This document shows positions 35,389 to 44,476 of a stretch of DNA of 64,000 nt, piece by piece. The position numbers were made by a program, and so were the translations under genes. Every line of letters starts with the position of its first letter. Position 1 is the stretch's first letter. Under the pieces are notes generated by a model. It saw only the letters and a program-made list of their open reading frames with translations, searched no databases and had not been told where the DNA came from. The stretch is from Planococcus chinensis (lineage in GTDB: Bacteria; Bacillota; Bacilli; Bacillales_A; Planococcaceae), in the NCBI RefSeq assembly GCF_020071995.1, contig NZ_JABWTK010000006.1, forward strand, positions 186,001-250,000. Direction: 5' to 3'.

Positions 35389-36540
35389 TTATTTTTTCAT
35401 TGCCTTTAATTGCTTCATGACTGTTCCGACAAGCGGGTCCCCTTCCGGCAATCCGGAAATTTGGCGGAAAGCATTTTCGTATCCCTGCTCGCTGATCCGT
35501 TTTTGCAGTTCCCGCGCTTCATCGTCTTCATCGTTTTCATATAGCAATACCGCAGCAATAACCGTCGCTAAGTTGACCGGTTCTTTTCCAGTCAACTGCA
35601 TATACAGGCTGGCTGGCCGGACCAATCGATCATTGCTTCCCAGTTTGCGGATCGGCCCTCTTCCCACCCGGGTTACAAAATCGGAAACATAGGGATTCCG
35701 GAAACGGTCAATGATTTTGCCTGTGTATTCCTTATGCCGGGATGGATTGAATCTATGCAATTGCACCAGGACTTCGCCGGTTTCTTCAAGCGCTCCCTGG
35801 AGAACTCTTTCAATTTCTTCATCGTCCATCGCTTCATTGATGGTCTGATACCCTTTATACCGGCCTAAATAAGCGGGGACCGCATGTCCCGTATTGACTG
35901 TAAACAGCTTCCGTTCAATATAAGGTTCCAACTCGTCCACATACGTAATGCCGTTAACAGGCGGAGGATCTCCTTTGATTGCTGGACGCTCCACGACCCA
36001 CTCGAAATATGGCTCGACAGCAACGCCTAAAAGGTCGCCGCTCCGCTGATCCGGTACAATTCGGTCTACTGCCGCATTCGGAAAGCCGATCAATTCATCA
36101 GCCAGCCGTTTTTCCTCCGCTGACAAATGCTGATAGACATGTTCTTTCAATATCGAGCTGCCGCCGATCATGTTTTCGCACGCAATGACGTTAAGCGGCT
36201 CAGGCCGGTTTTGAAACCGCCTTTTCAGCCCTTCAGCCAACAGCCCCGCTATGGCCGGCAGCACTTTCGGTCCAACAGCGGCCGTCACCAAATCCGCCAT
36301 GCTTAAAAATTCGGCAGCTTCTTCCGCGTTTGTCAGGCTATTGATGCCGCTGACATTGCCGACTCGCAGTACTTCCCTTTTTTCACCGGTTAAGGTTACT
36401 TCGTATTCCTTGTGTTCATTCAAGGCATTGATGACCGACTCGTTGACATCCAGAAAAAGCATACGGTAGCCGGACTGGCTAAGCAGCAAGCCGATAAATC
36501 CGCGGCCAATGTTTCCAGCCCCAAAATGGACGGCCTGCAT
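35389..36540 (-). CDS. mtlD: Mannitol-1-phosphate 5-dehydrogenase
   Basis: NAD-dependent enzyme that oxidises mannitol 1-phosphate to fructose 6-phosphate. The 383 residues begin with the Rossmann motif HFGAGNIGRGFIG (residues 5-17) and contain the family segments ACENMIGGS, FPNAAVDRIVP and KLFTVNTGHAVPAYLG, which holds the catalytic Lys region. The length is normal. The ATG directly abuts the mtlF stop codon. Last gene of mtlA-mtlF-mtlD, followed by a terminator. Confidence 0.96.
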   Translation of the reverse strand: MQAVHFGAGNIGRGFIGLLLSQSGYRMLFLDVNESVINALNEHKEYEVTLTGEKREVLRVGNVSGINSLTNAEEAAEFLSMADLVTAAVGPKVLPAIAGLLAEGLKRRFQNRPEPLNVIACENMIGGSSILKEHVYQHLSAEEKRLADELIGFPNAAVDRIVPDQRSGDLLGVAVEPYFEWVVERPAIKGDPPPVNGITYVDELEPYIERKLFTVNTGHAVPAYLGRYKGYQTINEAMDDEEIERVLQGALEETGEVLVQLHRFNPSRHKEYTGKIIDRFRNPYVSDFVTRVGRGPIRKLGSNDRLVRPASLYMQLTGKEPVNLATVIAAVLLYENDEDDEARELQKRISEQGYENAFRQISGLPEGDPLVGTVMKQLKAMKK

Positions 36541-36978
36541 TTACCCCACCTCGCTGAAAAGTTCCAGGATTTCTTCTTCCGACCGGGCATTCAGGATTTT
36601 TTCGATATTTTCTTCTTCGGAACAAACGATTGCGATATTTGACAAAATCTCCAAATGCTCGTTTCCTTTGCCGGCAATGCCGATAAAGATCTTCGCTAGG
36701 TTCCCCTCGCCAAAATCAATGCCTTCCGGTACCGTTACAACCGAAATACCTGTTTCAAAAACGTTTTTCTTGGCATCTTCCGTGCCGTGCGGAATTGCCA
36801 GGAAATTCCCCATATAAGTGGAGGCCATTTCTTCCCGTTCGAACATTTTATCGATGTAACCGGCGTCCACATAGCCGCCGTTCACCAAAATTTCACCGGT
36901 ATAGCGTATCGCTTCTTCTTTGCCGCTTAACGGAACATTTAACTTGATATTGTCTCTGCTTAATACTTCTTTTGCCAT
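36541..36978 (-). CDS. mtlF: PTS mannitol EIIA component
   Basis: Cytoplasmic 145-residue EIIA that passes phosphate from HPr to MtlA. The phospho-accepting His64 lies in FLAIPHGTEDAKK. The fold elements NGGYVDAGYIDKMFERE and GIAGKGNEHLEILSNIA match the mannitol/fructose EIIA family. The start at 36978 has GGGAGTG upstream. The frame could extend 5 codons but without a better site. It lies between mtlA and mtlD. Confidence 0.95.
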   Translation of the reverse strand: MAKEVLSRDNIKLNVPLSGKEEAIRYTGEILVNGGYVDAGYIDKMFEREEMASTYMGNFLAIPHGTEDAKKNVFETGISVVTVPEGIDFGEGNLAKIFIGIAGKGNEHLEILSNIAIVCSEEENIEKILNARSEEEILELFSEVG

Positions 36979-37012
36979 CCGAATCACTCCCACTGTAATT
37001 TTTCAGTCCTGG

Positions 37013-38491
37013 CTATTCTTTTTTCAATCGTCTCGCCAGTTTGTCGTATTCCGGGCTGTTCATGAAATTTTCAACGGAAATATGTTCTGCATTCGGCAGT
37101 TTCGCTTTTGCCCGGTCCGTCAAATCTTTATGGGTGACTACGACATCGGCGTCTTCCGGCAGCTGGTTGATTGAGGTATTGGAAACCGGTATATCGATGT
37201 TTTCTTTTTTGAATTTATTGCGGAGCAGCGAAGCTCCCATTGCACTCGATCCCATCCCGGCATCGCATGCGAACACCACTTTATGGATGTCTGTGGCATT
37301 TTTAACAGGTGCGGCATTGACCGGCTGCGTATTGTCCTCTTCCACACGGTCACCGGAAGTCATTCCAACCACTTCTTTCGCCGGTTTCGGAGTCAAGTAG
37401 CCTGTAGCGTCGCTTTTCTTCCCTTTCATTTCTTCCATTCTGCCGGCTGCGGCAGCCAAATCTTCTTCTTCCGCTTTGCTCGTTTTCAAAACGACCGAAG
37501 CAACCAGGAACGACACAAGCGCCGCAACCACTACGCCGGAAATAACTCCAAGATAATTGCCTTGAGGCGTTAAAGCAAGCAGGGCGAAAATACTGCCGGG
37601 AGACGGAGTGGCAGGAAGCCCTGCATTAAAGACAGTGAATGTAAAGACGCCGCTCATCCCGCCGGCGATAACCGCCAACAGTAAAACCGGTTTCATCAGT
37701 ACATAAGGGAAATAAATTTCGTGAATCCCGCCCAGGAACTGGATGATAGCCGCTCCTGGTGCAGACGCTTTAGAGACCCCTTTTCCAAATACTGAAAAGG
37801 CAAGCAAGACACCAAGACCAGGACCCGGGTTGGTCTCAAGCAGGAATAAGATCGATTTCCCGGCGTTCGCTGCCTGCTCAACACCAAGCGGACTTAAGAT
37901 CCCGTGGTTGATCGCATTGTTCAAGAACAGGATTTTTGCTGGCTCGATGATAATGCTTGCGAGCGGCAATAGCCCCATATCAACAATCACTTCTACCCCG
38001 TCTGCCAATGTATTGGTCAAAGCATTGACAATCGGACCGACAAAGAATACGGCAATTCCAGCGAGGAAAGCACCCAATATCCCGGCTGAAAAGTTGTTGT
38101 ACAGCATTTCAAACCCGACGCGGATCCGGTGCTGGAACCAGCCATCGATCACTTTCATGGCAAATCCGGCCAGCGGCCCCATAATCATGGCTCCGAGGAA
38201 CATCGGGATTTCTGCGCCGACTATAACCCCCATTGTCGCGATTGCCCCCAGGACACCGCCCCGGAAATCATAGACAAGCCGGCCACCGGTGAAACCGATC
38301 AAGAGCGGCAAGAGATACGTAATCATCGGCCCGACGAGCGAACCTAAAGTTTCATTTGGGAACCAGCCATCCGGTATAAACAAAGCGGTGATGAGTCCCC
38401 AAGCAATAAAGGCACCGATGTTCGGCATGATCATGCCGCTCAAATAACTCCCGAAACGCTGAATTCGCGCACGGACACTTGCATCAGCCAT
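37013..38491 (-). CDS. mtlA: PTS mannitol transporter EIICB
   Basis: Membrane permease for mannitol. In 492 residues the N-terminal EIIC domain (~340 residues, with QRFGSYLSGMIMPNIGAFIAWG and LGGIHEIYFPYVLMKP) is followed by a linker and an EIIB domain. The EIIB Cys409 in FACDAGMGSSAMGASLL is phosphorylated by MtlF. EIIA is a separate gene here, unlike the fused E. coli protein. The start at 38491 gives the family N-terminus after an AGAGGGATTAGG site. The regulator gene mtlR is not in the operon. Confidence 0.96.
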   Translation of the reverse strand: MADASVRARIQRFGSYLSGMIMPNIGAFIAWGLITALFIPDGWFPNETLGSLVGPMITYLLPLLIGFTGGRLVYDFRGGVLGAIATMGVIVGAEIPMFLGAMIMGPLAGFAMKVIDGWFQHRIRVGFEMLYNNFSAGILGAFLAGIAVFFVGPIVNALTNTLADGVEVIVDMGLLPLASIIIEPAKILFLNNAINHGILSPLGVEQAANAGKSILFLLETNPGPGLGVLLAFSVFGKGVSKASAPGAAIIQFLGGIHEIYFPYVLMKPVLLLAVIAGGMSGVFTFTVFNAGLPATPSPGSIFALLALTPQGNYLGVISGVVVAALVSFLVASVVLKTSKAEEEDLAAAAGRMEEMKGKKSDATGYLTPKPAKEVVGMTSGDRVEEDNTQPVNAAPVKNATDIHKVVFACDAGMGSSAMGASLLRNKFKKENIDIPVSNTSINQLPEDADVVVTHKDLTDRAKAKLPNAEHISVENFMNSPEYDKLARRLKKE

Positions 38492-38590
38492 CCTAATCCC
38501 TCTCTTCTTTAAGTTAATCAAACGATAATAAGTCCAAAGCAAACTCACCTTGCAAAGCTTAAACCGCCAAAAACCATTCCATTTGTTTTC

Positions 38591-38611
38591 GTCCAGTAAA
38601 AATCAGTGGAC
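38591..38611. promoter_or_regulatory. Inverted repeat upstream of mtlA (candidate MtlR site)
   Basis: The arms GTCCAGT and AGTGGAC (one mismatched pair) are separated by 7 bases, about 40 bases above the possible -35 box. This position fits an activator such as MtlR, but the assignment is a guess. Confidence 0.3.
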
Positions 38612-38925
38612 AAGACCAGATGTGAAGAAACAGATGAAACTGATTACAAGTGCACCACCTTCTCTCTCTAATTTATTCAAACTCCGAAATTCCAGCATGT
38701 ATGTATCTAAATGGTAGCATATTCCTATCAAAGCGGGAAATATTATTTCTGAATTTTCAAATTAAAAACAATAATTTCTTTTCTGGGGAGCAACGGATCC
38801 TCCTTTAATCCTTTAAATCCAGTTCTTTTGTTGATTTGGCACTTAGTTAAAACCTTAACTCCTGAAATTTTTCATCTAGCCAGGCTCATCGGAAATGCGG
38901 CGCTTTAAAGCAGTTCAAGGCATAT

Positions 38926-38957
38926 AAAAAACTTCCTGCAAAGTAACAGGAAGTTTC
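38926..38957 (-). terminator. Terminator of the N-acyl amino acid operon
   Basis: The stem AAACTTCCTG/CAGGAAGTTT with an 8-base loop is followed on the minus strand by a T-run. It ends the five-gene operon. Confidence 0.88.
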
Positions 38958-38986
38958 TGAAACCAGATGATTTTGTGGCAACCGTA

Positions 38987-40069
38987 TTACAAAGTACTGA
39001 TTGCATTTCGGCTGCTTTGCACTTTTCTTTTACGGACCCAAGCGATGACAATCGCCGCAATCAAAGTGAACCCCAAGTAGCCCATCACCGGATAAACCGT
39101 TCCGACCAACGTGACAAAGCCGACAAAGCTGGAAGCAAATGCGACGGCACCGAAAGCACCGACCGACACCTTGAATTTTGCGCTGTCCGGCTTTACAATG
39201 CGCGCTGTAAATGCATACAACATGCCGACAGCCGTGTTGTAAATCATGCCAAGGAGGATGATGGACATCAAGCCGCCGATGAGCGGGCTGATGTTATTGG
39301 CAAGCACCAGCATCGGCATCGGGACAGCCGCGATTTCCTTCAATTGCGTCAACATCGAAACATTGATCAACAAGATCAGAATTCCAAGGCCGACACCCCC
39401 GATGATGCCGCCTCGGGCTGCAATTTTCGCGTCTTTCACCGTGCCGCCCATCACCGTCATCATAGCTGCTCCTGCAGCCAGATTATAAGAAACATAAAGC
39501 GCTGCTCCCAATAGCCAATGAGGCGCTGCTTGGCTGCCTGCAGCAGAAGCGGTGGCAGCAGCCAGTTCCGCTGAAGTCATATCAAAATTAAACAACGAAT
39601 ATACCGTGATGATGATGACCACCAAAAGCAGGACAGGAGTAAAAGCGCTGATCAGCGAGATCACTTTTTTTACACTCAGCATAACGGTCGCAATCGTCAA
39701 GACAGCCATCAGTACATTTCCCACCGATCCCGGGATTCCGAATTGCTGCTCAAAAATTGCACCGGAACCTGAAAACATAACAACCGTAACGCCGAACAAG
39801 AAGAAGGTAATGGCCACATCAACTACCGGCCCCAAATATCTGCCGCAAATGTGGCGGATGGCATGCTGATGGGATTTGGTCTGAAGCTGGCTGCCGAGCT
39901 GCGTCAAGTTCATCCCCAGAAAAGCGAACAGCGCCATTGCCAGAAGTGAACCGATAATGCCATATATCCCGAAACTCGTAAAGAATTGCAGAACTTCCTG
40001 TCCGGATGCGAAGCCTGCACCCACGATGACGCCGATAAATGCCCCGCCAATTTGAAAGCTTTGTCTCAT
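38987..40069 (-). CDS. YkvI-like LeuT-fold transporter
   Basis: A 360-residue membrane protein with about ten hydrophobic segments and the N-terminal motif GGAFIGVIVGAGFASGQEVLQFF, typical of the YkvI family in the amino acid-polyamine-cation superfamily. It probably carries an amino acid or a derivative. As last gene of an operon for D-amino acid conversion, a role in uptake of D-amino acids or their acyl forms is inferred. The start at 40069 has GGGG 8 bases upstream. An in-frame ATG two codons earlier is too close to it. Confidence 0.85.
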   Translation of the reverse strand: MRQSFQIGGAFIGVIVGAGFASGQEVLQFFTSFGIYGIIGSLLAMALFAFLGMNLTQLGSQLQTKSHQHAIRHICGRYLGPVVDVAITFFLFGVTVVMFSGSGAIFEQQFGIPGSVGNVLMAVLTIATVMLSVKKVISLISAFTPVLLLVVIIITVYSLFNFDMTSAELAAATASAAGSQAAPHWLLGAALYVSYNLAAGAAMMTVMGGTVKDAKIAARGGIIGGVGLGILILLINVSMLTQLKEIAAVPMPMLVLANNISPLIGGLMSIILLGMIYNTAVGMLYAFTARIVKPDSAKFKVSVGAFGAVAFASSFVGFVTLVGTVYPVMGYLGFTLIAAIVIAWVRKRKVQSSRNAISTL

Positions 40070-40098
40070 AATCATTTCCCCCGTTGCTTTTTAAGTTT

Positions 40099-41235
40099 TT
40101 ATTGGCCAGTGGCAGCTGTTGATGGTTGTGCTTGAAAAACCAGTTCTTCGACGGTGAAACGGTCCATGGCTTGCTCATTAATGGCATAGCCAATTCCGTA
40201 GGCATCAGGAACAGTGATATAGCCTTCTTCCACTACCACTTCCGGCGAAATGACGTCTTCTTCCCAGTACCGCGATGAACCGGCCGTATCTCCCGGCAAC
40301 GTGAAGTTAGGCAAGGTTGTCAACGCGATATTGTGCGCACGCCCGATACCGGATTCAAGCATTCCCCCGCACCAGACCGGAATGCCTTTTTCGGCGCAAT
40401 AATCATGGATCTTTTTCGCTTCCGTCAGACCGCCGACGCGCCCAATTTTGATGTTGATGATTTTGGTGCTGCCGAGCTCTACCGCTTTCCGTGTATCTTC
40501 GAGTGAATGAATGCTTTCATCCAGGCAAATCGGTGTCTGAAGGTTCGCCTGCAAGGCGGCATGGTCAATGATGTCATCCGATGCCAGCGGCTGTTCAATC
40601 ATTGTTAAATTCAGGCCGTCCAGCTGCTTGAGCAAATCGGTATCTTCTAGCCGATAAGCGGAATTCGCATCCGCCATCATCGGCACATCAGGAAATGCCG
40701 CACGCAATTTCCGCATGACGTCTACATCATAGCCCGGTTTGATTTTTACTTTGATGCGCTTATAGCCTTCTTCCACAAATCCGGCTACGGTTTGGATCAG
40801 TTCCTCGACATTTTCGTGGATTCCGATGCTGATCCCGACTTCGATCTTTTTGCGGGTGCCGCCTAATGCTTCGGCAAGCGTCATTTTGTTGCGCTTTGCG
40901 TAAAGGTCCCAGATGGCTCCTTCAACCGTCGACTTCGCCATATTGTTCTTGCGGAGATGGCCGAACAATTCGCTGACTCGATCGGGATGGCTGATTTCGT
41001 TTCCAAGGACAATCGGCACCAGAAAATCTTTGATGATGTGCAGATTGGTTTCGAGTGTTTCTTCACTGTACCAAGGCGAATGGAAAGCCACCGATTCCCC
41101 CCAGCCCGAGTTTCCGAGCTCATCTTTCGCTTCCAGCAAAAGAAAATCTTTTTCCTGGAAGGTGCCAAAACTTGTGGTAAACGGTTTTTTCATCATCATT
41201 TTCATTTTTCGGATGCGGATTTCTGTAATTTTCAC
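40099..41235 (-). CDS. N-succinylamino acid racemase / o-succinylbenzoate synthase family enzyme
   Basis: Enolase-superfamily enzyme of 378 residues. The catalytic lysines are Lys164 in KVKIKPG and Lys263 in NIKIGRVGG. Metal ligands are Asp189, Glu214 and Asp239 (ADANS, IEQPL, LDESI). Relatives make o-succinylbenzoate for menaquinone and/or racemise N-succinyl amino acids. No men gene is nearby, while a GNAT and an M20 hydrolase are, so N-succinylamino acid racemisation is the likely role. The GTG start overlaps the GNAT stop. A second job in menaquinone synthesis is possible. Confidence 0.9.
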   Translation of the reverse strand: MKITEIRIRKMKMMMKKPFTTSFGTFQEKDFLLLEAKDELGNSGWGESVAFHSPWYSEETLETNLHIIKDFLVPIVLGNEISHPDRVSELFGHLRKNNMAKSTVEGAIWDLYAKRNKMTLAEALGGTRKKIEVGISIGIHENVEELIQTVAGFVEEGYKRIKVKIKPGYDVDVMRKLRAAFPDVPMMADANSAYRLEDTDLLKQLDGLNLTMIEQPLASDDIIDHAALQANLQTPICLDESIHSLEDTRKAVELGSTKIINIKIGRVGGLTEAKKIHDYCAEKGIPVWCGGMLESGIGRAHNIALTTLPNFTLPGDTAGSSRYWEEDVISPEVVVEEGYITVPDAYGIGYAINEQAMDRFTVEELVFQAQPSTAATGQ

Positions 41236-42074
41236 TGCTGATCGCCTCTTTCTATTGGTTGTAGCGGAATCGTATCGGTTGGAACGAATTGATAATAATG
41301 CACACCTTCTTGGGCTTTTCGGACACTCGTCACGGCAAAACCGGCTTCAAACAAAGATTGGAACACCGAACGGATTTTCATGCGCCAATCCAGCGCCAAT
41401 CCGGGTTCCTGTTTCTTGATGGTTTGAAAATCCTGCGGCACCGGCACTTCATAACCTTCTGCGCCTTGGGGCAAGTCATTTTCCGGAAGTTGGAGTACCG
41501 GAAAGCCTGATGGAGAACGGCTGATGTCAAATGGATTTCGGTATTCAGCGACTTCCGGCGTCCAGCCGCCTTCAACCCGGCCGCTTGTAATCCACCATTC
41601 GATTTGCAGGCGGTCGGTCGGCAATCCCCGGTTCAAGCCGTCATCCATTTCCCCGTAGCAATCTTCGATGTACGTCCGGCTGATGCCGAATAATTTGCTT
41701 GTATTCAAATGCGCATTGCGGCTTTCCAGTGGATCGAATGTCCACGTGATCAAATCGTAGCCCATTTGCTTGGCAATGCTGCGTTGTTCCAGTTTCAGCC
41801 TTTTGCCGATGCCCATCGATTGATAAGCGGGCAAAATGCCCATCATATGGGAGCAAAGATACGTCTTGCCGTCTTTGAATCCGGCAAAGCCGTAGCAATA
41901 ACCGACCAGCGCTTTGCCGTCAAACGCGCCAACCAAGATGCCCCCGTTCTTGGAAGCTGTAAAGGTCTGGTGTGTCGGCACCGGCGACATGTCCCACACA
42001 TCCCGTTCCAGTTGCTGGATCAAGCGCATATCCGCATTGCTTTCCAGTTTGCGGAGGGTAATTTCGTTTGCCAT
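41232..42074 (-). CDS. GNAT-family N-acyltransferase (putative D-amino acid N-succinyltransferase)
   Basis: A protein of 280 residues. The N-terminal ~150 residues form a GNAT domain ([43 protein letters not shown], with the CoA-binding Q-x-x-G-I-G). A C-terminal region of ~120 residues follows, as in the family found beside NSAR racemases. In Geobacillus the homologous neighbour succinylates D-amino acids using succinyl-CoA. That specific reaction is inferred here from context. ATG 42074 is chosen; a GTG at 42083 overlapping the M20 stop is possible. Confidence 0.8.
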   Translation of the reverse strand: MANEITLRKLESNADMRLIQQLERDVWDMSPVPTHQTFTASKNGGILVGAFDGKALVGYCYGFAGFKDGKTYLCSHMMGILPAYQSMGIGKRLKLEQRSIAKQMGYDLITWTFDPLESRNAHLNTSKLFGISRTYIEDCYGEMDDGLNRGLPTDRLQIEWWITSGRVEGGWTPEVAEYRNPFDISRSPSGFPVLQLPENDLPQGAEGYEVPVPQDFQTIKKQEPGLALDWRMKIRSVFQSLFEAGFAVTSVRKAQEGVHYYQFVPTDTIPLQPIERGDQQ

Positions 42075-42079
42075 TTCCG

Positions 42080-43216
42080 TCACTTCCCTTGTTCCAGATG
42101 TTCAAAAGTCTGCTGGACGGTCCGGGCAAGAATTTCGATGCCGACGATTAAACTCTCTTGATTGAACGTCATAGCCGGATGATGCAGCCCCGGGGATAAA
42201 TCGCAGCCAAGACCAAGCATAGAAGCTTTGACCGTGGGGCGTTTTAACGTATAAAAATGAAAATCTTCCCCTCCCGGCGTCACAATGGGCGGTACCAAGA
42301 ATTCTTCTCCCAGCGTTTGGGCGATGGCTTCGCCCATTAAGCGGACTGCCGTTTCATCCACTTCCGCAGCCGCAATTTCTGCGATGGTCTCATAAGAAAT
42401 TTCCACACCCGCCAGTTCTGCAACAGACCGGATCGCTCGATCGACTTGCGCAAACAATTCTTCCATCGCGCTGTTCGTCTGTGCGCGCATATCAATGCTG
42501 AATACCGCATTTCCCGGAATGATGTTTGCAGATTCGCCTCCTGCCTGGAACATCGTCACTTTCGCTGAATGCGGCACCATCGGGTTGATATGGATTGAAC
42601 GGATTGCTTGTACCAAGAGAGCCATCACTTCAATCGCATTTTGCCCTTCGTGCGGCCGGGCGCCGTGGGCATCGGTTCCGCGTATTGCGCCTTTCAGCAT
42701 TTTGGCTGAACCGTGCATAATTGCGGGAGCAGCATAGCCATGGCCAATTTCCTGAACCGGGCGAAGATGGACGCCGTACAGAAAATCGATGTCGTCGACA
42801 ATTCCTTTTTCAACGAATGACAAAGCACCTGTCCCTTTTTCTTCTGCCGGCTGAAAAATCACTTTTAAGCGGCCCTTCTCGGGTATGCCAAGTTTTTTTA
42901 GCGTCAAAAGCGCTCCGACTGCAAGCGTCATATGCGCATCATGTCCGCAGGAATGATTGGCCTGATAGGTGCCGTCCACTTCCTGCCACAAGGCATCAAT
43001 GTCTGTGCGAAGCCCGACGCATGGTTCGCCGCTTCCGACTGTTACCACAAGCCCGGTCGAATCATCAAAAGTTTCGACGCTGAAGCCTTCGCCCTCCAGC
43101 AGGTTTTTTAAATAGCGGGTCGTCTCCACTTCCTGCCAGCTGATTTCCGGATTAGCATGCAGGTGCTGAAACACTTCTTCAGCTATTGGTTTTATTTCAT
43201 CCAAAATAGTTTTCAA
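42080..43216 (-). CDS. M20-family amidohydrolase (putative N-succinyl-L-amino acid hydrolase)
   Basis: A 378-residue zinc peptidase-like amidohydrolase of the M20D group. Visible motifs are the metal site NHSCGHDAHMTLAVG, the acidic pair QPAEEKGTGAL, the dimerisation domain with GTDAHGARPHEGQNAIEVM, and the late His in GLHHPAMTF. It should hydrolyse N-acyl-L-amino acids, completing an irreversible route from D- to L-amino acids. It starts with TTG, 8 bases after AAGGAG, overlapping the regulator's stop codon. Confidence 0.9.
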   Translation of the reverse strand: MKTILDEIKPIAEEVFQHLHANPEISWQEVETTRYLKNLLEGEGFSVETFDDSTGLVVTVGSGEPCVGLRTDIDALWQEVDGTYQANHSCGHDAHMTLAVGALLTLKKLGIPEKGRLKVIFQPAEEKGTGALSFVEKGIVDDIDFLYGVHLRPVQEIGHGYAAPAIMHGSAKMLKGAIRGTDAHGARPHEGQNAIEVMALLVQAIRSIHINPMVPHSAKVTMFQAGGESANIIPGNAVFSIDMRAQTNSAMEELFAQVDRAIRSVAELAGVEISYETIAEIAAAEVDETAVRLMGEAIAQTLGEEFLVPPIVTPGGEDFHFYTLKRPTVKASMLGLGCDLSPGLHHPAMTFNQESLIVGIEILARTVQQTFEHLEQGK

Positions 43217-44073
43217 TGGGAATCGTCTCCTTCTGTAAATAAGAAATCACTGTCCAAAGCTTGATAGCGTTCCTGCCTTTTATGGAACTTTTCTTTGTTT
43301 TTTACTACTACGCCGGCTACGAGCGCGTTCAAGAATGAGAATAGCGGCGCTGTTGCATCCAGCGTCGATTTGTTTGGCGAATAGATTGAAAAAAGCACAT
43401 CACTGTGTGCATGAATCGGAGCGAGCGGTGCATCAGAAATGCCGATAACAAAAGCGCCTTGCCGCTTCGCGAGCTCAGCCAGCCGTATCGGTTCTTTTAA
43501 ATAGCGGTGAAACGATACGACGATCAACACGGAATTGGCGTCCATATCATTCAATACCTGCAGCACGTCCTGCGATTCCGGCCTTATTTGGTGCACGTTT
43601 CCGCGGACAAGATTAAGCGTAAATGACAGCCAATTCGCTGAAGCAAATGAAGAACGGAGACCCAAAACGTATACAGTGTCTGCTTCCGACAGTTTTTTTA
43701 CAGCCGCTTCATAATGCGTTTCGTCGATCTGTTCCATCGTCTCTGAGATGGCCATCCTATCGCGCTCCATCACTTCTTCCAAAAAATGCGGCTGCTCTTC
43801 CAGTTCCATTTTGGATTGCTGGTAGGCATTCAAACTGCTTTCCCGGGAAAACAGTTGTTCACGAATCGCTTTTTGCAGTTCAGCGTATCCTGATAATTCG
43901 AGGCTGTAGCAAAACCGGATCACCGTCGTTTCACTGACACCAATGGATTCGCCTACATCCTGCGCAGGTTCTAAGGCTATCTTTCTGGGATGGTCCAAGA
44001 CATATGCTGCAACTTTCTTTTGGCTCTTGGACAAATCGTTGTATTGTTCGCGAATCAATTCCATTAAATTCAT
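43213..44073 (-). CDS. MurR/RpiR-family transcriptional regulator
   Basis: A 286-residue regulator. An N-terminal HTH_6 domain (LSKSQKKVAAYVLDHP, IGVSETTVIRFCYSLELSGYAEL) is followed by a SIS domain (DTVYVLGLRSSFASANWL, SVLIVVSFHRYLKEPIRLAELAKRQGAFVIGISD). SIS domains usually bind sugar phosphates, but here the operon concerns N-acyl amino acids, so the ligand is open. The start at 44073 has AAGGAAG 7 bases upstream. First gene of the operon and probably autoregulatory. Confidence 0.88.
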   Translation of the reverse strand: MNLMELIREQYNDLSKSQKKVAAYVLDHPRKIALEPAQDVGESIGVSETTVIRFCYSLELSGYAELQKAIREQLFSRESSLNAYQQSKMELEEQPHFLEEVMERDRMAISETMEQIDETHYEAAVKKLSEADTVYVLGLRSSFASANWLSFTLNLVRGNVHQIRPESQDVLQVLNDMDANSVLIVVSFHRYLKEPIRLAELAKRQGAFVIGISDAPLAPIHAHSDVLFSIYSPNKSTLDATAPLFSFLNALVAGVVVKNKEKFHKRQERYQALDSDFLFTEGDDSH

Positions 44074-44116
44074 AGTCATCTTCCTTTTTGAAGTAAAGGC
44101 ATCTTTTTTGATAATT

Positions 44117-44134
44117 ATGAAGTTTAAGCTTCAT
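44117..44134. promoter_or_regulatory. Candidate operator of the RpiR-family regulator
   Basis: ATGAAGTTTAAGCTTCAT is an 18-bp palindrome with one mismatched pair, 43 bases upstream of the regulator start. A second palindrome, ATGCAATATATCGCAT, lies at 44171-44186. Binding is inferred from position. Confidence 0.35.
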
Positions 44135-44320
44135 TTATGTTTTGATTAATTTATCACACAATTCTTAAAAATGCAATATATCGCATGCAAATAATTTTAA
44201 CTATTTTGCCGTTTCTCAGTTGGTGGAAAGGAAAACCATATTTCACTTCTTCCTCGTCACCTTTAAATAATTAACGTACGAAAACTGCAGATCTTTTGTT
44301 CCCCGACACCAAAGCACGAT

Positions 44321-44352
44321 AAAAAGCCAGCCTTATTAAAGGCTGGCTTAAA
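44321..44352 (-). terminator. Terminator downstream of the TetR gene
   Basis: The stem AAGCCAGCCTT/AAGGCTGGCTT is followed on the minus strand by TTTTT, about 125 bases after the TetR stop codon. Confidence 0.7.
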
Positions 44353-44476
44353 AGAAGTTGCTTATAGTTTATGAAAATTAGAATGAAATAATCGCTTTTT
44401 TAGTTTACATAATAATAATATATGAATTTAAAAACAATGCATCTTTATGCAAAGCACTTGTTTTTGCTATAACTTC

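Larger units (their letters stand above)
38492..38986. other. Mannitol operon regulatory region, no gene seen
   Basis: About 430 bases upstream of mtlA are AT-rich. On the minus strand TTGCAA (38550-38555) and TATTAT (38525-38530) are 19 bases apart and could be the promoter. The 3' end holds the terminator of the YkvI-like gene. No cre match and no RNA gene was found. Confidence 0.4.
44074..44476. other. Intergenic region between RpiR and TetR genes
   Basis: No gene seen. It contains two imperfect palindromes just upstream of the RpiR-family gene (44117-44134 and 44171-44186) and a terminator at 44321-44352 that fits the TetR transcript. Confidence 0.45.
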
